Shown: in pieces, positions 1 to 8,414 of the stretch | Position numbering within the stretch: position 1 is the stretch's first letter | Layout: every line of letters starts with the position of its first letter | NCBI GenBank assembly: GCA_963796225.1 | Contig: CAWCLK010000030.1 | Location: 1-64,000, forward strand | Source of the DNA: CAWCLK01 sp963796225 | GTDB taxonomy: Bacteria; Actinomycetota; Nitriliruptoria; Nitriliruptorales; Nitriliruptoraceae | DNA: 64,000 nt | Direction of reading: 5' to 3' | Notes under the pieces: model-generated | Told to the model about the DNA's origin: nothing | What the model saw: only the letters and a program-made list of their open reading frames with translations | Databases searched by the model: none | Position numbers and translations under genes: made by a program

Positions 1-74
1 GCCGAACCCGCATGCCGCTCCATCGGTGATACGGACGGGCGATCTTCGGTGCTTCGTCGCGGACTGGGGCCGGG

Positions 75-1349
75 TCAGGCGTCCGTAGGGCGCGCGGGGC
101 GGTAGCCGTGGCCGGCCAGCCATTCACGTGCGCGGCCGCGCGTCCGCTCCTCGGCGAAGATGCGCCAGGCATCGCGGGCCTCGGGGTGGTCGTCCAGCAG
201 GATCCGGAAGGCACGGAAGGCACCGCGGCCGGCGATGGCCTGCAGCAGTCGCTCGCCAAGTTCACCGTCCTCGATCGTGCCTGCGAAGTCGCGCATGTCC
301 TGCCAGGCCGCGCGCGATCCGATGGGCGTGACGTCCAGCCACCGGTCTGGCTCGTCCCAGTCCTCGAGGTCGTCGGCGACCAGTTCGGCGTCGACGGGCC
401 AGATCTGCCCGGTCATCAGGTTGAGCCGGCCACCACCGAGGTCGTCACCGGACTCGAGGTGCATCGACAGCTCGCCGAGCTCCACGGGCACAGCGGTGAG
501 GACTGGGGCTGCGTCGTCCCCGCAGACGGCGTCGAGCTCGTTCGCGAGGGTGATGGCGCCCGGGTCGAACTGGCCGCGTAGGTGCTCGGCGAGGTCGCGC
601 GCCAGGGCAGTAGCGTCAGCAGCCACGTCCTGTTCGACGGCCAGGAGCAGGCCGTCGCCGGCCAGCTGGGCGGCTTCTGCAGGGACCCGGTCGACGAGCA
701 GGTCCATGGCCGCCTGACCGTCGCCGCGGTGAACCGCGCCTCGGAGGGCCGCGTACGCGTCGGGGTCCCAGTCGCGCAGTGGTGGCAGGATGCCCGGCAG
801 CGCCCCCGTGGGTGGTTGCCAGTTGCCCCACCAGGGCATGAGCGGGGGCAGGTCCGAGGTCGGTGGGTCCGGCTGTGGCGGCGGCGTGGTGGAGCCGTCG
901 TCGCTGCCCCACTGCCGGCCGTGCTGGTCGGGCAGGTTGCCCCAGCCGAAGTACGGAGCAGGGTCGTCCGGCTCGGGTCCGTACACCTCGCCGGGATCGA
1001 CCCGCTCCGGTCCGACCGTGCAGAGGTGCTCCCAGCCGTCGCCCAGGTCGAACTCGTAGGCGAACTGCTCGTCCAGCTGCAGGCGCGACAGGGTCGTCGC
1101 TTCATCGTCGGCGGTGTCGTCGTCCACCTCGTCCCACCACGCGACGGGCACGATCTCGGTGCCGTCACCCAGCACGAAGCGGTGCAGATGGGCAAGCTCC
1201 CAGCGGCCGAAGGCAAGGTTGATGGCGTTGGCCAGCTGCCGGAACGTGAAGGACCGCCGGGCTACGAAGATCCGCCCCGGTCGTGGCCAGTAGTACTCGC
1301 CCCGTCCGGAGACCAGCTCGACCTGGATGGTCAGCCACGTTCTCTTCAT
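75..1349 (-). CDS. pRiA4b ORF-3-like / UPF0158 two-domain protein
   Basis: A 424-residue protein with two recognisable parts. Residues about 1-140 match the plasmid pRiA4b ORF-3 family fold: an opening beta strand (LTIQVELV), a FRQLANAINLAFG helix and the FDLGDGWEH motif. A proline-rich linker follows at about 140-190. Residues about 295-420 look like UPF0158 (RLNLMTGQIWP, then AFRAFRILLDDHPE). Neither family has an established biochemical role, so no function is assigned. The ATG start fits the domain start, and an intergenic gap separates it from the divergent DUF433 gene. Domain identity is by motif memory only. Confidence 0.8.
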   Translation of the reverse strand: MKRTWLTIQVELVSGRGEYYWPRPGRIFVARRSFTFRQLANAINLAFGRWELAHLHRFVLGDGTEIVPVAWWDEVDDDTADDEATTLSRLQLDEQFAYEFDLGDGWEHLCTVGPERVDPGEVYGPEPDDPAPYFGWGNLPDQHGRQWGSDDGSTTPPPQPDPPTSDLPPLMPWWGNWQPPTGALPGILPPLRDWDPDAYAALRGAVHRGDGQAAMDLLVDRVPAEAAQLAGDGLLLAVEQDVAADATALARDLAEHLRGQFDPGAITLANELDAVCGDDAAPVLTAVPVELGELSMHLESGDDLGGGRLNLMTGQIWPVDAELVADDLEDWDEPDRWLDVTPIGSRAAWQDMRDFAGTIEDGELGERLLQAIAGRGAFRAFRILLDDHPEARDAWRIFAEERTRGRAREWLAGHGYRPARPTDA

Positions 1350-1441
1350 GTCGTCCCACCTCCGGTCGTCGTCACGCTAGACGCGTCGTCGACGTGATCA
1401 CGATCGGCGGGTGCCGCGACTGCGCCGCCCCGGAGCGGGAC

Positions 1442-1708
1442 GTGGACCGCGGGGGAGGGGCTGGCGTACCCTTCGGCCATGGCCTTCGAACAATCTCTGT
1501 GGATCCCGCTCGCATGCAGGGGCTTCCCTGCATACGCGGCACGAGGATCACCGTCAGCGCCGTCCTTGGTCAGCTCGCCGCGGGTCAGTCCATCGACGAC
1601 ATCCTGACGGACTACCCGCAGCTGGATCGTGAGGACGTCCTGGCGGCTCTGGAGTTCGCGGCGGCCTACACACGCGAGCGGGTCATGGACCTCCCCGCGG
1701 CCGGATGA
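1442..1708 (+). CDS. DUF433 antitoxin-like protein (start uncertain, possible frameshift)
   Basis: About 88 residues containing the complete DUF433 core: ISVDPARMQG, PCIRGTRITV and the helical DILTDYPQLDREDVLAAL segment. DUF433 proteins are usually antitoxins paired with PIN-like DUF5615 toxins, and here the stop overlaps the next start as ATGA. The start is a problem. The only in-frame candidates are GTG at 1442 or GTG at 1394. An ATG at 1479 is out of frame by one base, yet would give the canonical N-terminus MAFE-ISVDP if one base were missing near 1485-1491. The chosen start is therefore tentative. Confidence 0.75.
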   Translation: MDRGGGAGVPFGHGLRTISVDPARMQGLPCIRGTRITVSAVLGQLAAGQSIDDILTDYPQLDREDVLAALEFAAAYTRERVMDLPAAG

Positions 1709-2079
1709 GGCTGCTCGTCGACGAGAACCTCTCGATTCGGGTGGCACGTCGCCTCGCCGACGTCGGCTACGACGTCGTCCACGTGACCGAGGTCGGCCTC
1801 GGCAACACCGACGACCCGGTGATCTTCGACTGGGCGGCTGCCGAGGATCGGGCGGTGGTGACCTCGGACGCCGACTTCGGCGGCCTGCTTGCCGTGGCCG
1901 GCGCGACGCGTCCGTCGGTCGTCCTCCTCCGGTCGCCCGACCACCTGACTCCCGACGAGCAGGCGGAGCTGCTGGTCGCCGCGCTCCCCATGGTGGCCAC
2001 GGACCTCGAGGAGGGGGCAGTCATCAGCCTGAGTCGCGAGCGGGTGAGAGTCCGTTCCCTACCCATCCGTGGCGATTGA
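1705..2079 (+). CDS. DUF5615 PIN-like toxin
   Basis: A 124-residue protein of the Mut7-C/PIN-like DUF5615 type. The N-terminus MRLLVDENLS supplies the first acidic residue of the PIN-type site, and VVTSDADFGGL supplies the second acidic cluster. The chain ends with the usual short strand-rich tail. It overlaps the upstream DUF433 gene by four bases, so the two are translationally coupled and form a probable type II toxin-antitoxin pair. RNase activity is known for PIN folds in general and is inferred here. Confidence 0.85.
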   Translation: MRLLVDENLSIRVARRLADVGYDVVHVTEVGLGNTDDPVIFDWAAAEDRAVVTSDADFGGLLAVAGATRPSVVLLRSPDHLTPDEQAELLVAALPMVATDLEEGAVISLSRERVRVRSLPIRGD

Positions 2080-2337
2080 GACACACGAGGCGACCCACTG
2101 GCGAACTCGACCGGAACGGCCCTCGTGACAACGGCGTGACAACGCGAGAGCCGGCAAACGCTGTCCCGCGGTGACAGCCGACCGAATTGCACGCGTGTGT
2201 TTCCGCAGGTCAGCGGCACATTGCTACGTTGGCTGTCATGCGGCGGCACGCCCTTTGCTAGGAGTACTACCTCTACGTCGAGGGCGAAGAGGCTCCCGCT
2301 CCCGCCTGACCGCGACGTGCAGGACCCCGGTGACGTC
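2080..2337. other. Intergenic region before bioA
   Basis: About 260 bases between the toxin gene and bioA, less GC-rich than the flanks. TACGTT at 2226-2231 lies seven bases before an ATG at 2238 and resembles a -10 element for a leaderless transcript. The region holds the short reading frame described separately. No riboswitch or BirA-type operator was recognised. Confidence 0.4.
2238..2309 (+). other. Short leader-like frame interrupted by an amber codon
   Basis: ATG at 2238 opens a frame reading MRRHALC, then TAG at 2259, then EYYLYVEGEEAPAPA and TGA at 2307. An AGGAG sequence lies across the TAG. The distal part is rich in Tyr and Glu, unlike random GC-rich sequence. It could be a 7-residue leader peptide, a short protein broken by an error or real amber codon, or chance. 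No family was recognised. Confidence 0.25.
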
Positions 2338-3663
2338 ATGGCTGCAGCGCTTCCGTCCCTGATCGCCCGTGACCGTGGATTGCTGTGGCACCCGTACGCC
2401 CCGCTGGACGGCCCTGCGCCCTACGCGGTCCACGCCGCCGACGGCGTCGTGCTCGAGCTCGAGGACGCCGACGGGCAGCACGTCGAGGCGATCGACGCCA
2501 TGAGCTCGTGGTGGTGTGCCGTGCACGGGCACGGCCACCCGGCCCTCGACGCGGCCCTGCACGCGCAGGTCGACCGCTTCAGCCACGTCATGTTCGGCGG
2601 CCTGACCCACGAGCCGGCGGTGGCGCTGGCCGAGGAGCTCGTCCGCATCGCCCCGGACCCGCTCGCGCACGTGTTCTTCGCGGACTCCGGGTCGGTGTCG
2701 ATCGAGGTGGCGCTCAAGCTCGCGGTGCAGGTCCAGGCGGCCCGAGGGCGCCCCGATCGGCGGCGATTCGTCGCGCTGCGGGGCGCCTACCACGGCGACA
2801 CGGTCGGGGCGATGAGCGTCTGCGACCCGGTGGACAGCATGCACGCGTTGTTCCCCTCCCTGGTGCCCGAGCAGGTCTTCCTGCCGCGGCCGCCCGCCGC
2901 GGACTGCACGGACGGGCGCCCCGGTCCGGCGCCCGACGCGGCGGTCGACGACTGGGTCCGCGAGGCCGAGGACGTCGTGGCCGCCCACGCCGACGAGCTC
3001 GCGGCGGTCGTGGTCGAACCCGTGCTGCAGGGGGCCGGGGGCATGTACGCCTACGACCCGCGCTGCCTCGCGGCACTGCGCCGCATCGCCGACGAGCACG
3101 ACCTGCTCCTGGTCGCCGACGAGATCGCCACGGGGTTCGGCCGGACCGGCGCGCTGTTCGCCTGCGAGTGGGCCGACGTCGCACCGGACGTCATGTGCGT
3201 CGGCAAGGCGCTGACCGGCGGGACCATGACGCTGGCCGCGGTGCTGTGCACCGATGCGGTCGCGGACGTCGTGACCGCGTCGCCCCAGCGAGCCCTGATG
3301 CACGGACCCACGTTCATGGCCAACCCCCTGGCCTGCGCGGTCGCCCTGGCCTCGGTGCGCCTGCTCGACGGCCGGTGGACCGACCAGGTCCGGGCGGTGG
3401 CCGACGGCCTGCAGCGCTCGCTCGCCCCGGCCCGGGACCTGGACAGCGTCCGGGACGTCCGCGTGCTCGGGGCGGTCGGCGTCATCGAGCTCGACGGCCC
3501 CGTCGACGTGGTGGCCGTCACGCGCGAGGCGCTGCGCCACGGCGTGTGGGTCCGTCCCTTCCGCTCCCTCGTCTACACGATGCCCCCGTACGTCTCGACC
3601 GCCGCGGACGTCGACCGGATCGGGGCGGCGATGGTCGCTGCCGTCGGGGCGGTGCACGGATGA
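2338..3663 (+). CDS. bioA: Adenosylmethionine-8-amino-7-oxononanoate aminotransferase
   Basis: 441 residues. BioA transfers the amino group of S-adenosylmethionine to 8-amino-7-oxononanoate (KAPA) to make DAPA in biotin synthesis, using PLP. Visible features are the BioA-specific LWHPYAP near residue 16, SSWWCAVHGHGHP near 56, YHGDT at 151-155, the PLP-binding Asp in DEIATGFGRTG (Asp261) and the Schiff-base lysine in VGKALTGG (Lys290). ATG 2338 is chosen because it places LWHPY at the usual distance; the upstream in-frame extension looks non-coding. No bioF, bioD or bioB lies in the window. The stop overlaps the next gene as ATGA. Confidence 0.93.
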   Translation: MAAALPSLIARDRGLLWHPYAPLDGPAPYAVHAADGVVLELEDADGQHVEAIDAMSSWWCAVHGHGHPALDAALHAQVDRFSHVMFGGLTHEPAVALAEELVRIAPDPLAHVFFADSGSVSIEVALKLAVQVQAARGRPDRRRFVALRGAYHGDTVGAMSVCDPVDSMHALFPSLVPEQVFLPRPPAADCTDGRPGPAPDAAVDDWVREAEDVVAAHADELAAVVVEPVLQGAGGMYAYDPRCLAALRRIADEHDLLLVADEIATGFGRTGALFACEWADVAPDVMCVGKALTGGTMTLAAVLCTDAVADVVTASPQRALMHGPTFMANPLACAVALASVRLLDGRWTDQVRAVADGLQRSLAPARDLDSVRDVRVLGAVGVIELDGPVDVVAVTREALRHGVWVRPFRSLVYTMPPYVSTAADVDRIGAAMVAAVGAVHG

Positions 3664-4466
3664 CGGGCGGGGAGGACGCAGCGGCCCGGTGGCGTGCCCA
3701 GCTGGCGGCCTGGGCGATCCCCGACGAGGTGCTCGCGGCCGCGCCGGTGTCCCCGTGGGGGTTCTCGGTGGGTGGCTTTGCCGACCGTGCCCGTCGCCAG
3801 CGCGAGCAGCCCACGCCGGGCCACGAGCTGGCCCGGGAGGCGCTGGGGGAGGGTGGCTCGGTCCTGGACGTGGGCTGCGGCGGAGGAGCCGGCAGCCTGC
3901 CGCTGGTCCCGCCCGCGACCGCGCTGACGGGCGTGGACAGCTCGGCCGACATGCTGGTCGCCTACCGCGAGGCGGCCCTGGCGCTCGGTGTCGAGGTCGC
4001 CACCATCCGGGGCACGTGGCCCGGTGATGCCGGCCAGGTCGCCGACGCCTCCCACGATGTGGTCGTCGCCCAGGACGTGCTCTACAACGTCCCGGATGCG
4101 GACGCGTTCGTGCGCGCCTGCCACCGCGTGGCACGACGCCGGGTCGTCCTGGTCCTGCCGACGGTCCATCCCATGGCGTGGACCACGCCGTACTGGCAGC
4201 GCCTGCACGGCATCGACCGCCCCGACGGCCCGACTGTCGACGACGTCGTCGCGGTGCTGGCCGAGGCCGGCATCACGGCCCACCGTCGCACCTGGACCGA
4301 GGGCACGCTCTGGTCGCACGCCGACCCGCAGGACGCCGTGGTGATGGTGCGCACCCGGCTGTGCCTGCCCGAGGACCGGGACGACGACGTGGCGGCGGCG
4401 CTGGAGGACGCCCCGCCGCCCGTCCAGCGCGAGGCCAACGCCCTGTGGTGGGACGTCGACGCCTGA
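3660..4466 (+). CDS. Class I SAM-dependent methyltransferase
   Basis: 268 residues. The SAM-binding motif I is VLDVGCGGGAGS near residue 65, followed by the acidic strand end in TGVDSS and the post-motif ASHDVVVAQDVLYNVPDA. The N-terminal 50 residues form a substrate cap with a WGFSVGGFADRA segment. It is translationally coupled to bioA by an ATGA overlap. That context raises the possibility of a BioC-like malonyl-acyl-carrier methyltransferase, but the sequence alone does not show it, so the substrate is left open. Confidence 0.85.
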   Translation: MTGGEDAAARWRAQLAAWAIPDEVLAAAPVSPWGFSVGGFADRARRQREQPTPGHELAREALGEGGSVLDVGCGGGAGSLPLVPPATALTGVDSSADMLVAYREAALALGVEVATIRGTWPGDAGQVADASHDVVVAQDVLYNVPDADAFVRACHRVARRRVVLVLPTVHPMAWTTPYWQRLHGIDRPDGPTVDDVVAVLAEAGITAHRRTWTEGTLWSHADPQDAVVMVRTRLCLPEDRDDDVAAALEDAPPPVQREANALWWDVDA

Positions 4467-4472
4467 CCGGCG

Positions 4473-5390
4473 TCACCCCGCGACGAGCCGGTTCAGCACC
4501 TCGACGAAGTCGTCCGGCGGGTGGAAGGCCAGCTGGCCGTCGTCGCGTTCCTCGGTCGGGAGGCGATGCAACCCCCCGTCGTGGAACCAGTAGAGGTCGG
4601 CGCTGAGGGCGCCGGGGGCCTCCGCGACGTGTCGGTGCGCGATGGCGAGCAGCGTCTGGACCGCCCGGACGGCGTCGCCGTCCCGCAACGGGTGGGCCAC
4701 CAGTGCATGACGACTGGGGACCACGACCAGCGCCCCGTCCGGTGGCAGCTCCACGGCCTCGTCGAGCAGCAGCGCCCAGGTCGCCGTGTAGAAGCTGTCG
4801 TCCTCGGCCAGGAGCAGCTCGACCGGGCCCTCGGTGCGCTCCTCCAGCGCCAGTGGTTCGTGCGCCCGCAGGTTGTCCCGTCCGAGCCGGAACAGCTCGC
4901 GCACGGACAGGTCGAGCACGTCGAACCGGTCGGCCTCGGCCACGACCACGGCGTCGGGCGTGTCCACGACCACGACCTCGCACAGTCCCTCGGTCGCCTC
5001 GCGGAACGGTGGCGACACGTGGTCGCCCTCGAGGGCCTCGGCGGGGTACAGGCGCACGCGGACGGCGGCCCGCAGGGCGTCGGGGTCCTGCTCGAGCTCG
5101 GCCAGCGGGTCGGGGGCCAGGAGCGGGGCCAGGTGCTCGACGACCAGCTCGGGCCAGGCATCCCGGTCCGCGTCCCGGCACAGGGTCGCCACGGTGCGCA
5201 GGTCCACGCGCAGGTCCGCGCCCGCGTCGTCGGTCACGCGCCAGGTCGACCCGTCGGTGTCCGCGACGTGCATCGCGGCCCGGTCGAGCACGGCCAGGAC
5301 CAGCGAGACGAACTGGGCGTGCGCGGAGCCGTCGGGCAGCGGGGACCACGCCGGTGGGTCGGCGTCGGGTCGGGGCGTGGGATGGGCCAT
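4473..5390 (-). CDS. Hypothetical protein, weakly DUF1444-like
   Basis: 305 residues, acidic, with no signal peptide or membrane segment. The C-terminal half (LFRLGRDNLRAHEPLAL, YTATWALLLDEAVELPPDG, FHDGGLHRLPTEE) recalls DUF1444/YtpQ proteins, in which a similar region precedes a loss of identity toward the C-terminus. Coding strand and frame are supported by strong third-position GC. It is convergent with the methyltransferase (six bases apart). No function can be assigned. Confidence 0.7.
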   Translation of the reverse strand: MAHPTPRPDADPPAWSPLPDGSAHAQFVSLVLAVLDRAAMHVADTDGSTWRVTDDAGADLRVDLRTVATLCRDADRDAWPELVVEHLAPLLAPDPLAELEQDPDALRAAVRVRLYPAEALEGDHVSPPFREATEGLCEVVVVDTPDAVVVAEADRFDVLDLSVRELFRLGRDNLRAHEPLALEERTEGPVELLLAEDDSFYTATWALLLDEAVELPPDGALVVVPSRHALVAHPLRDGDAVRAVQTLLAIAHRHVAEAPGALSADLYWFHDGGLHRLPTEERDDGQLAFHPPDDFVEVLNRLVAG

Positions 5391-5436
5391 CGCAGGCCTG
5401 CCGGTCGCGGGTGTGCGGTCCAGCGACGGTAGGGGA

Positions 5437-5982
5437 TCACCCGTCCCGGCGATGGCGGTGCCAGATCCCGAGCCGCATCCCGGGTGCCCAGGCCATCTCG
5501 CGCTCGTCGCGCAGCGTCAGCCCGAGTCGGCGCGCCACCGACTGGGATCGCGTGTTGGTCGGGGCGATCACGCTGACGACCTCGTCCCGGTCCAGGACGG
5601 TGAACGCGTACTCGATGGCGGCGCGCCCCGCCTCGGTGGCGTAGCCGTGGCCCCACGCGTCCGGGTGCAGCGTCCAGCCGACCTCCAGCCCGGGCCAGTC
5701 GACGCGTTCGGGCTGGTGCAGCCCGGCGCGGCCGACCAGGCGCCCCGTCGCCTGCTCCTCGAGGGCCCACTGGCCGTGTCCCCGCAGCTGCCACTGCCCG
5801 AGGAAGACCGCCATCTGCTCCCAGGCGTCGGCGCGTGTGGGGACGGGATCCGACGCCAGCGCGGTCGCCACCTCCGGGGAGGCGACGACCGCGTGGTAGG
5901 CGTCCAGGTCGTCCTCGCGGAACGGGCGCAGCACGAGCTGCGGGGTCCGCAGGGTGGGGCAGGCGCCGGGCGGGGCGTTCAG
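5437..5982 (-). CDS. GNAT-family N-acetyltransferase
   Basis: About 181 residues of the RimJ/RimL-type acetyltransferase class. The N-terminus TLRTPQLVLRPF begins the fold. LEVGWTLHPDAWGHGYATEA holds the acetyl-CoA-binding loop, and VIAPTNTRSQSVARRLGL is the typical helix near the end. No ATG, GTG or TTG occurs in frame between the clpP coding region and the conserved N-terminus. The best start is a CTG at 5982, whose last two bases overlap the clpP stop as CTGA. The acceptor (protein N-terminus, antibiotic or small amine) is unknown. Confidence 0.85.
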   Translation of the reverse strand: MNAPPGACPTLRTPQLVLRPFREDDLDAYHAVVASPEVATALASDPVPTRADAWEQMAVFLGQWQLRGHGQWALEEQATGRLVGRAGLHQPERVDWPGLEVGWTLHPDAWGHGYATEAGRAAIEYAFTVLDRDEVVSVIAPTNTRSQSVARRLGLTLRDEREMAWAPGMRLGIWHRHRRDG

Positions 5983-6566
5983 CTGCCGCTGCCCGGACGG
6001 ACGACCTCGTCGATGAGGCCGTACTCGAGGGCCTCCTCGGCGGTCATCCAGTTGTCGCGGTCGGTGTCCTCCTGGATCTGCTCGACCGGCTTGCCGGTCT
6101 TCTCGGCGAAGATCTCGTTGATGCGCTGGCGCATCCAGAGGATGTTCTTGGCCTGGATCTCGATGTCCTTGGCCGTGCCCCGTGCGCCGCCGAGCGGCTG
6201 GTGGATCATGATCCGGGCGTTGGCGGTGGCCTGCCGATGGCCCGACGGGGTGGACAGCAGGAACGCCCCGGCGGAGGCTGCCAGCCCGATGCAGCGGGTG
6301 TTCACCTTGGACTTGAGCAGGTGGATCGTGTCGTAGATCGCGAACATCCCCGTGATGATCCCGCCGGGGGAGTTCACGTACAGGGTGATGTCCTTGTCGC
6401 TGTCGGCGTCGAGAGCGAGCAGCTGCGCGACGAGCTGGTCGCACTTGTCGTCCTCGAGCGGGCCCTTGAGGAACAGGATCCGCTGCTCGAACAGCTTCTG
6501 GAACGCCTGGCCCTGCCCCTTGAGGAGGTTCTCGAGCTCTTCGGCTTCTGCCACGGCGGGCCTCAC
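5979..6566 (-). CDS. clpP: ATP-dependent Clp protease proteolytic subunit
   Basis: 195 residues, the normal ClpP length. It is the serine peptidase core that assembles as tetradecamers and is fed by ClpX or ClpC ATPases. The triad is visible: Ser98 in GLAASAGAF, His122 in MIHQPLGG and Asp171 in DTDRDNWM. YVNSPGG near residue 63 forms the oxyanion region. The Met usual after the nucleophile is Ala here (ASAGA). No clpX or tig lies beside it, so this may be one of several clpP paralogues. Its stop overlaps the acetyltransferase start. Confidence 0.95.
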   Translation of the reverse strand: MRPAVAEAEELENLLKGQGQAFQKLFEQRILFLKGPLEDDKCDQLVAQLLALDADSDKDITLYVNSPGGIITGMFAIYDTIHLLKSKVNTRCIGLAASAGAFLLSTPSGHRQATANARIMIHQPLGGARGTAKDIEIQAKNILWMRQRINEIFAEKTGKPVEQIQEDTDRDNWMTAEEALEYGLIDEVVRPGSGS

Positions 6567-6640
6567 TTGCTGGTCGCTTGGGTCGCGTCAGCGCGAGCGT
6601 AGCCAGCGTGCGCCCCGGTGAGGCCGAGCCTGCGTGCCCC

Positions 6641-7582
6641 TCACTGAGGTTGACGGAGCTGCCGACCGTACAGCAGCTCCGGTCGGTCGCGCTCCTCGGA
6701 CATGCCGATGGGCCCGTCGGTGATGCCGTGCAGGAACTGCTGGCACGGGGCGTACCAGGAGTTGAACATGTCGTCGACCTTGCCGAAGGCGACGAGGTTG
6801 CGACGGAAGAGCATCCCGACGTAGTCGGCGACCTGCTGGGCCGAGGGGATGTGGTGGGTGACGATGATGATCGTCGACCCGTACTCCTTGACGATGTCGC
6901 GGGCCAGGTCGTTGAGGAAGGCGGTGCGCACGGGGTCGAGGCCCGAGTCGGGTTCGTCGAAGAGCAGGATCTCGGGGTTGAGCACGAGCGCGCGAGCCAG
7001 CCCGGCGCGCTTCTTCATGCCGCCGGAGACCTCGTCCGGGAGCTTGTCGACCGCGCCCTCGAGCCCGACGAGCTCGAGCTTCTCCATGACGATGGAGCGG
7101 ATCTCCTTCTCGGACTTGTTGGTGTGCTCGCGCAGCGGGAAGGCGGTGTTGTCGTACATGTTCATGGAGCCGAACAGCGCCCCGTCCTGGAACAGGACGC
7201 CGAAGCGCTTGCGGACCTCGAGAAGGTCACGGCGGTTCAGGGTCGGGATGTTGTCGTCGCCGACCCAGACCTCGCCCTTGTCCGGCTTGAGGAGCCCGAT
7301 GACGTTGCGCAGGAACACCGACTTGCCGGTCCCGGACGGGCCGAGGACCGTCGTGATCGCGCCCTTGGGGAAGTCGATCGTGATGTCCTCGAGCACCGTG
7401 TTCTTGCCGAAGGACTTGGTCAGTCCCCGCACCGAGATGGCCGGGTCGTCGATGACCGTGTTCCCCGGGAACACCGGGTCGTCGTGCTTGTCGTAGTCCT
7501 CGGGCGGGTGGTGGAGGCTCGGCCCGCCGAACCCGATGCCGGCCCCGATGGGCTCGAAGTTCGTGACGTAGTTGAGCGTCAT
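6641..7582 (-). CDS. mceG: Mce transporter ATP-binding protein (MceG/MlaF-like)
   Basis: 313 residues. Walker A is GPSGTGKS at 81-88, the ABC signature is VSGGM, and Walker B is ILLFDEPDSGLDP followed by the H-loop VTHH. MceG/Mkl ATPases energise Mce lipid importers at the inner membrane together with YrbE permeases. About 48 residues precede the ABC fold, including a PPEDYDKHDD stretch, and a C-terminal tail of about 50 residues follows; such extensions are common in actinobacterial MceG. It is the last gene of the minus-strand Mce operon, which keeps the ATPase with its transporter. Confidence 0.93.
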   Translation of the reverse strand: MTLNYVTNFEPIGAGIGFGGPSLHHPPEDYDKHDDPVFPGNTVIDDPAISVRGLTKSFGKNTVLEDITIDFPKGAITTVLGPSGTGKSVFLRNVIGLLKPDKGEVWVGDDNIPTLNRRDLLEVRKRFGVLFQDGALFGSMNMYDNTAFPLREHTNKSEKEIRSIVMEKLELVGLEGAVDKLPDEVSGGMKKRAGLARALVLNPEILLFDEPDSGLDPVRTAFLNDLARDIVKEYGSTIIIVTHHIPSAQQVADYVGMLFRRNLVAFGKVDDMFNSWYAPCQQFLHGITDGPIGMSEERDRPELLYGRQLRQPQ

Positions 7583-7586
7583 GGGG

Positions 7587-8413
7587 TCACCTCGTGGTGT
7601 TGACGAGCAGGAGGTCGGTCGGCAGGTGGTGGGTCACGCTGTTGGCCACCGAGCCGAGCAGCCGCGACGGCCCGCTCATGCCCTTGTTGCCGAGCACGAG
7701 CATGTCGAAGTCCGCGGCGGCCTCGATCAGGGTGTCGGTGACGTCGCGCCCGATGGCCACGCGCGTGTCGTCCGCCTCCACGCCGGTGGCCTCGAGGGTG
7801 CGCTCCCACGGTCCTCGGAGGAGGCCACGGTCAGCAGCGTCGTCGAGGCACCCAGCGAGCGGGCCAGCGACATGCCGTGCTCGATCGCAAGGGCGGCGGT
7901 GGGGGACCCGTCGGTCGCCAGTGCCACCGAGTCCCACGAGATGCTGTCGTCGCACTCGCCGCGGGCCACGAGCAGCAGGTCGCCGTGGGCGTGGTGGGTG
8001 AGCTGGTGGGGGATGTTGCCGAGCAGGCGGTCGGCCGTGCGGTCCAGGCCGACGGTGCCGACGACGATGAGCGACCCGGGACGGTCCTCGCTGAGCCGCA
8101 CCAGCCCGTCGGCGGGCCCGCCCTCGGGCGTCGCGGTGTGCACGTCCTCCGCGCCGGCGGTCCGCAGCATGGCGGCGGCGTCGACGGTCACGTCGGTGGC
8201 CCACGCGCTGTTGCGCGCCCCCGCGGAGGTGGGGTCGGCCCCGGCGTTGGCGATCTTGTCGTAGTCGTCGACGTGGTCGCGGTACCAGGCGGTGACCACC
8301 GTGGCCCGCACGGACAGGGCCTGCGCCACGGCACCCGCGGCATGGACCGCGCAGGCCGCCGTCGGGGACCCGTCGGTGCCCACGAGCACCTCGCTGTAGG
8401 TGCTGGTCGTCAT
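7587..8413 (-). CDS. Tandem universal stress protein (frameshifted)
   Basis: Two UspA domains in one chain of about 275 residues. Domain 1 opens with VLVGTDGSPTA and ends with the VVGTVGLDRTADRLLGNIP nucleotide-binding loop. Domain 2 opens with VALATDGSPTAALA and ends with LVLGNKGMSGPSRLLGSV. The reading frame breaks near 7806-7813, where one base (probably a C in a CC run) is missing between TVASSED and PWERTLE. Both halves are otherwise well conserved. It lies inside the Mce operon, between the Mce-associated protein gene and mceG. Gs around both loops suggest ATP binding. Confidence 0.85.
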
Positions 8414-8414
8414 G

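Noticed and set aside
2236..4134. A 632-residue minus-strand frame opposite bioA and the methyltransferase
   Set aside because: Arg/Pro/Gly-rich shadow with no motifs; the plus strand carries strong conserved motifs.
7806..7813. Programmed ribosomal frameshifting as the cause of the breaks
   Set aside because: The sites share no slippery sequence or downstream structure, and they occur in unrelated genes, mostly at G/C runs.
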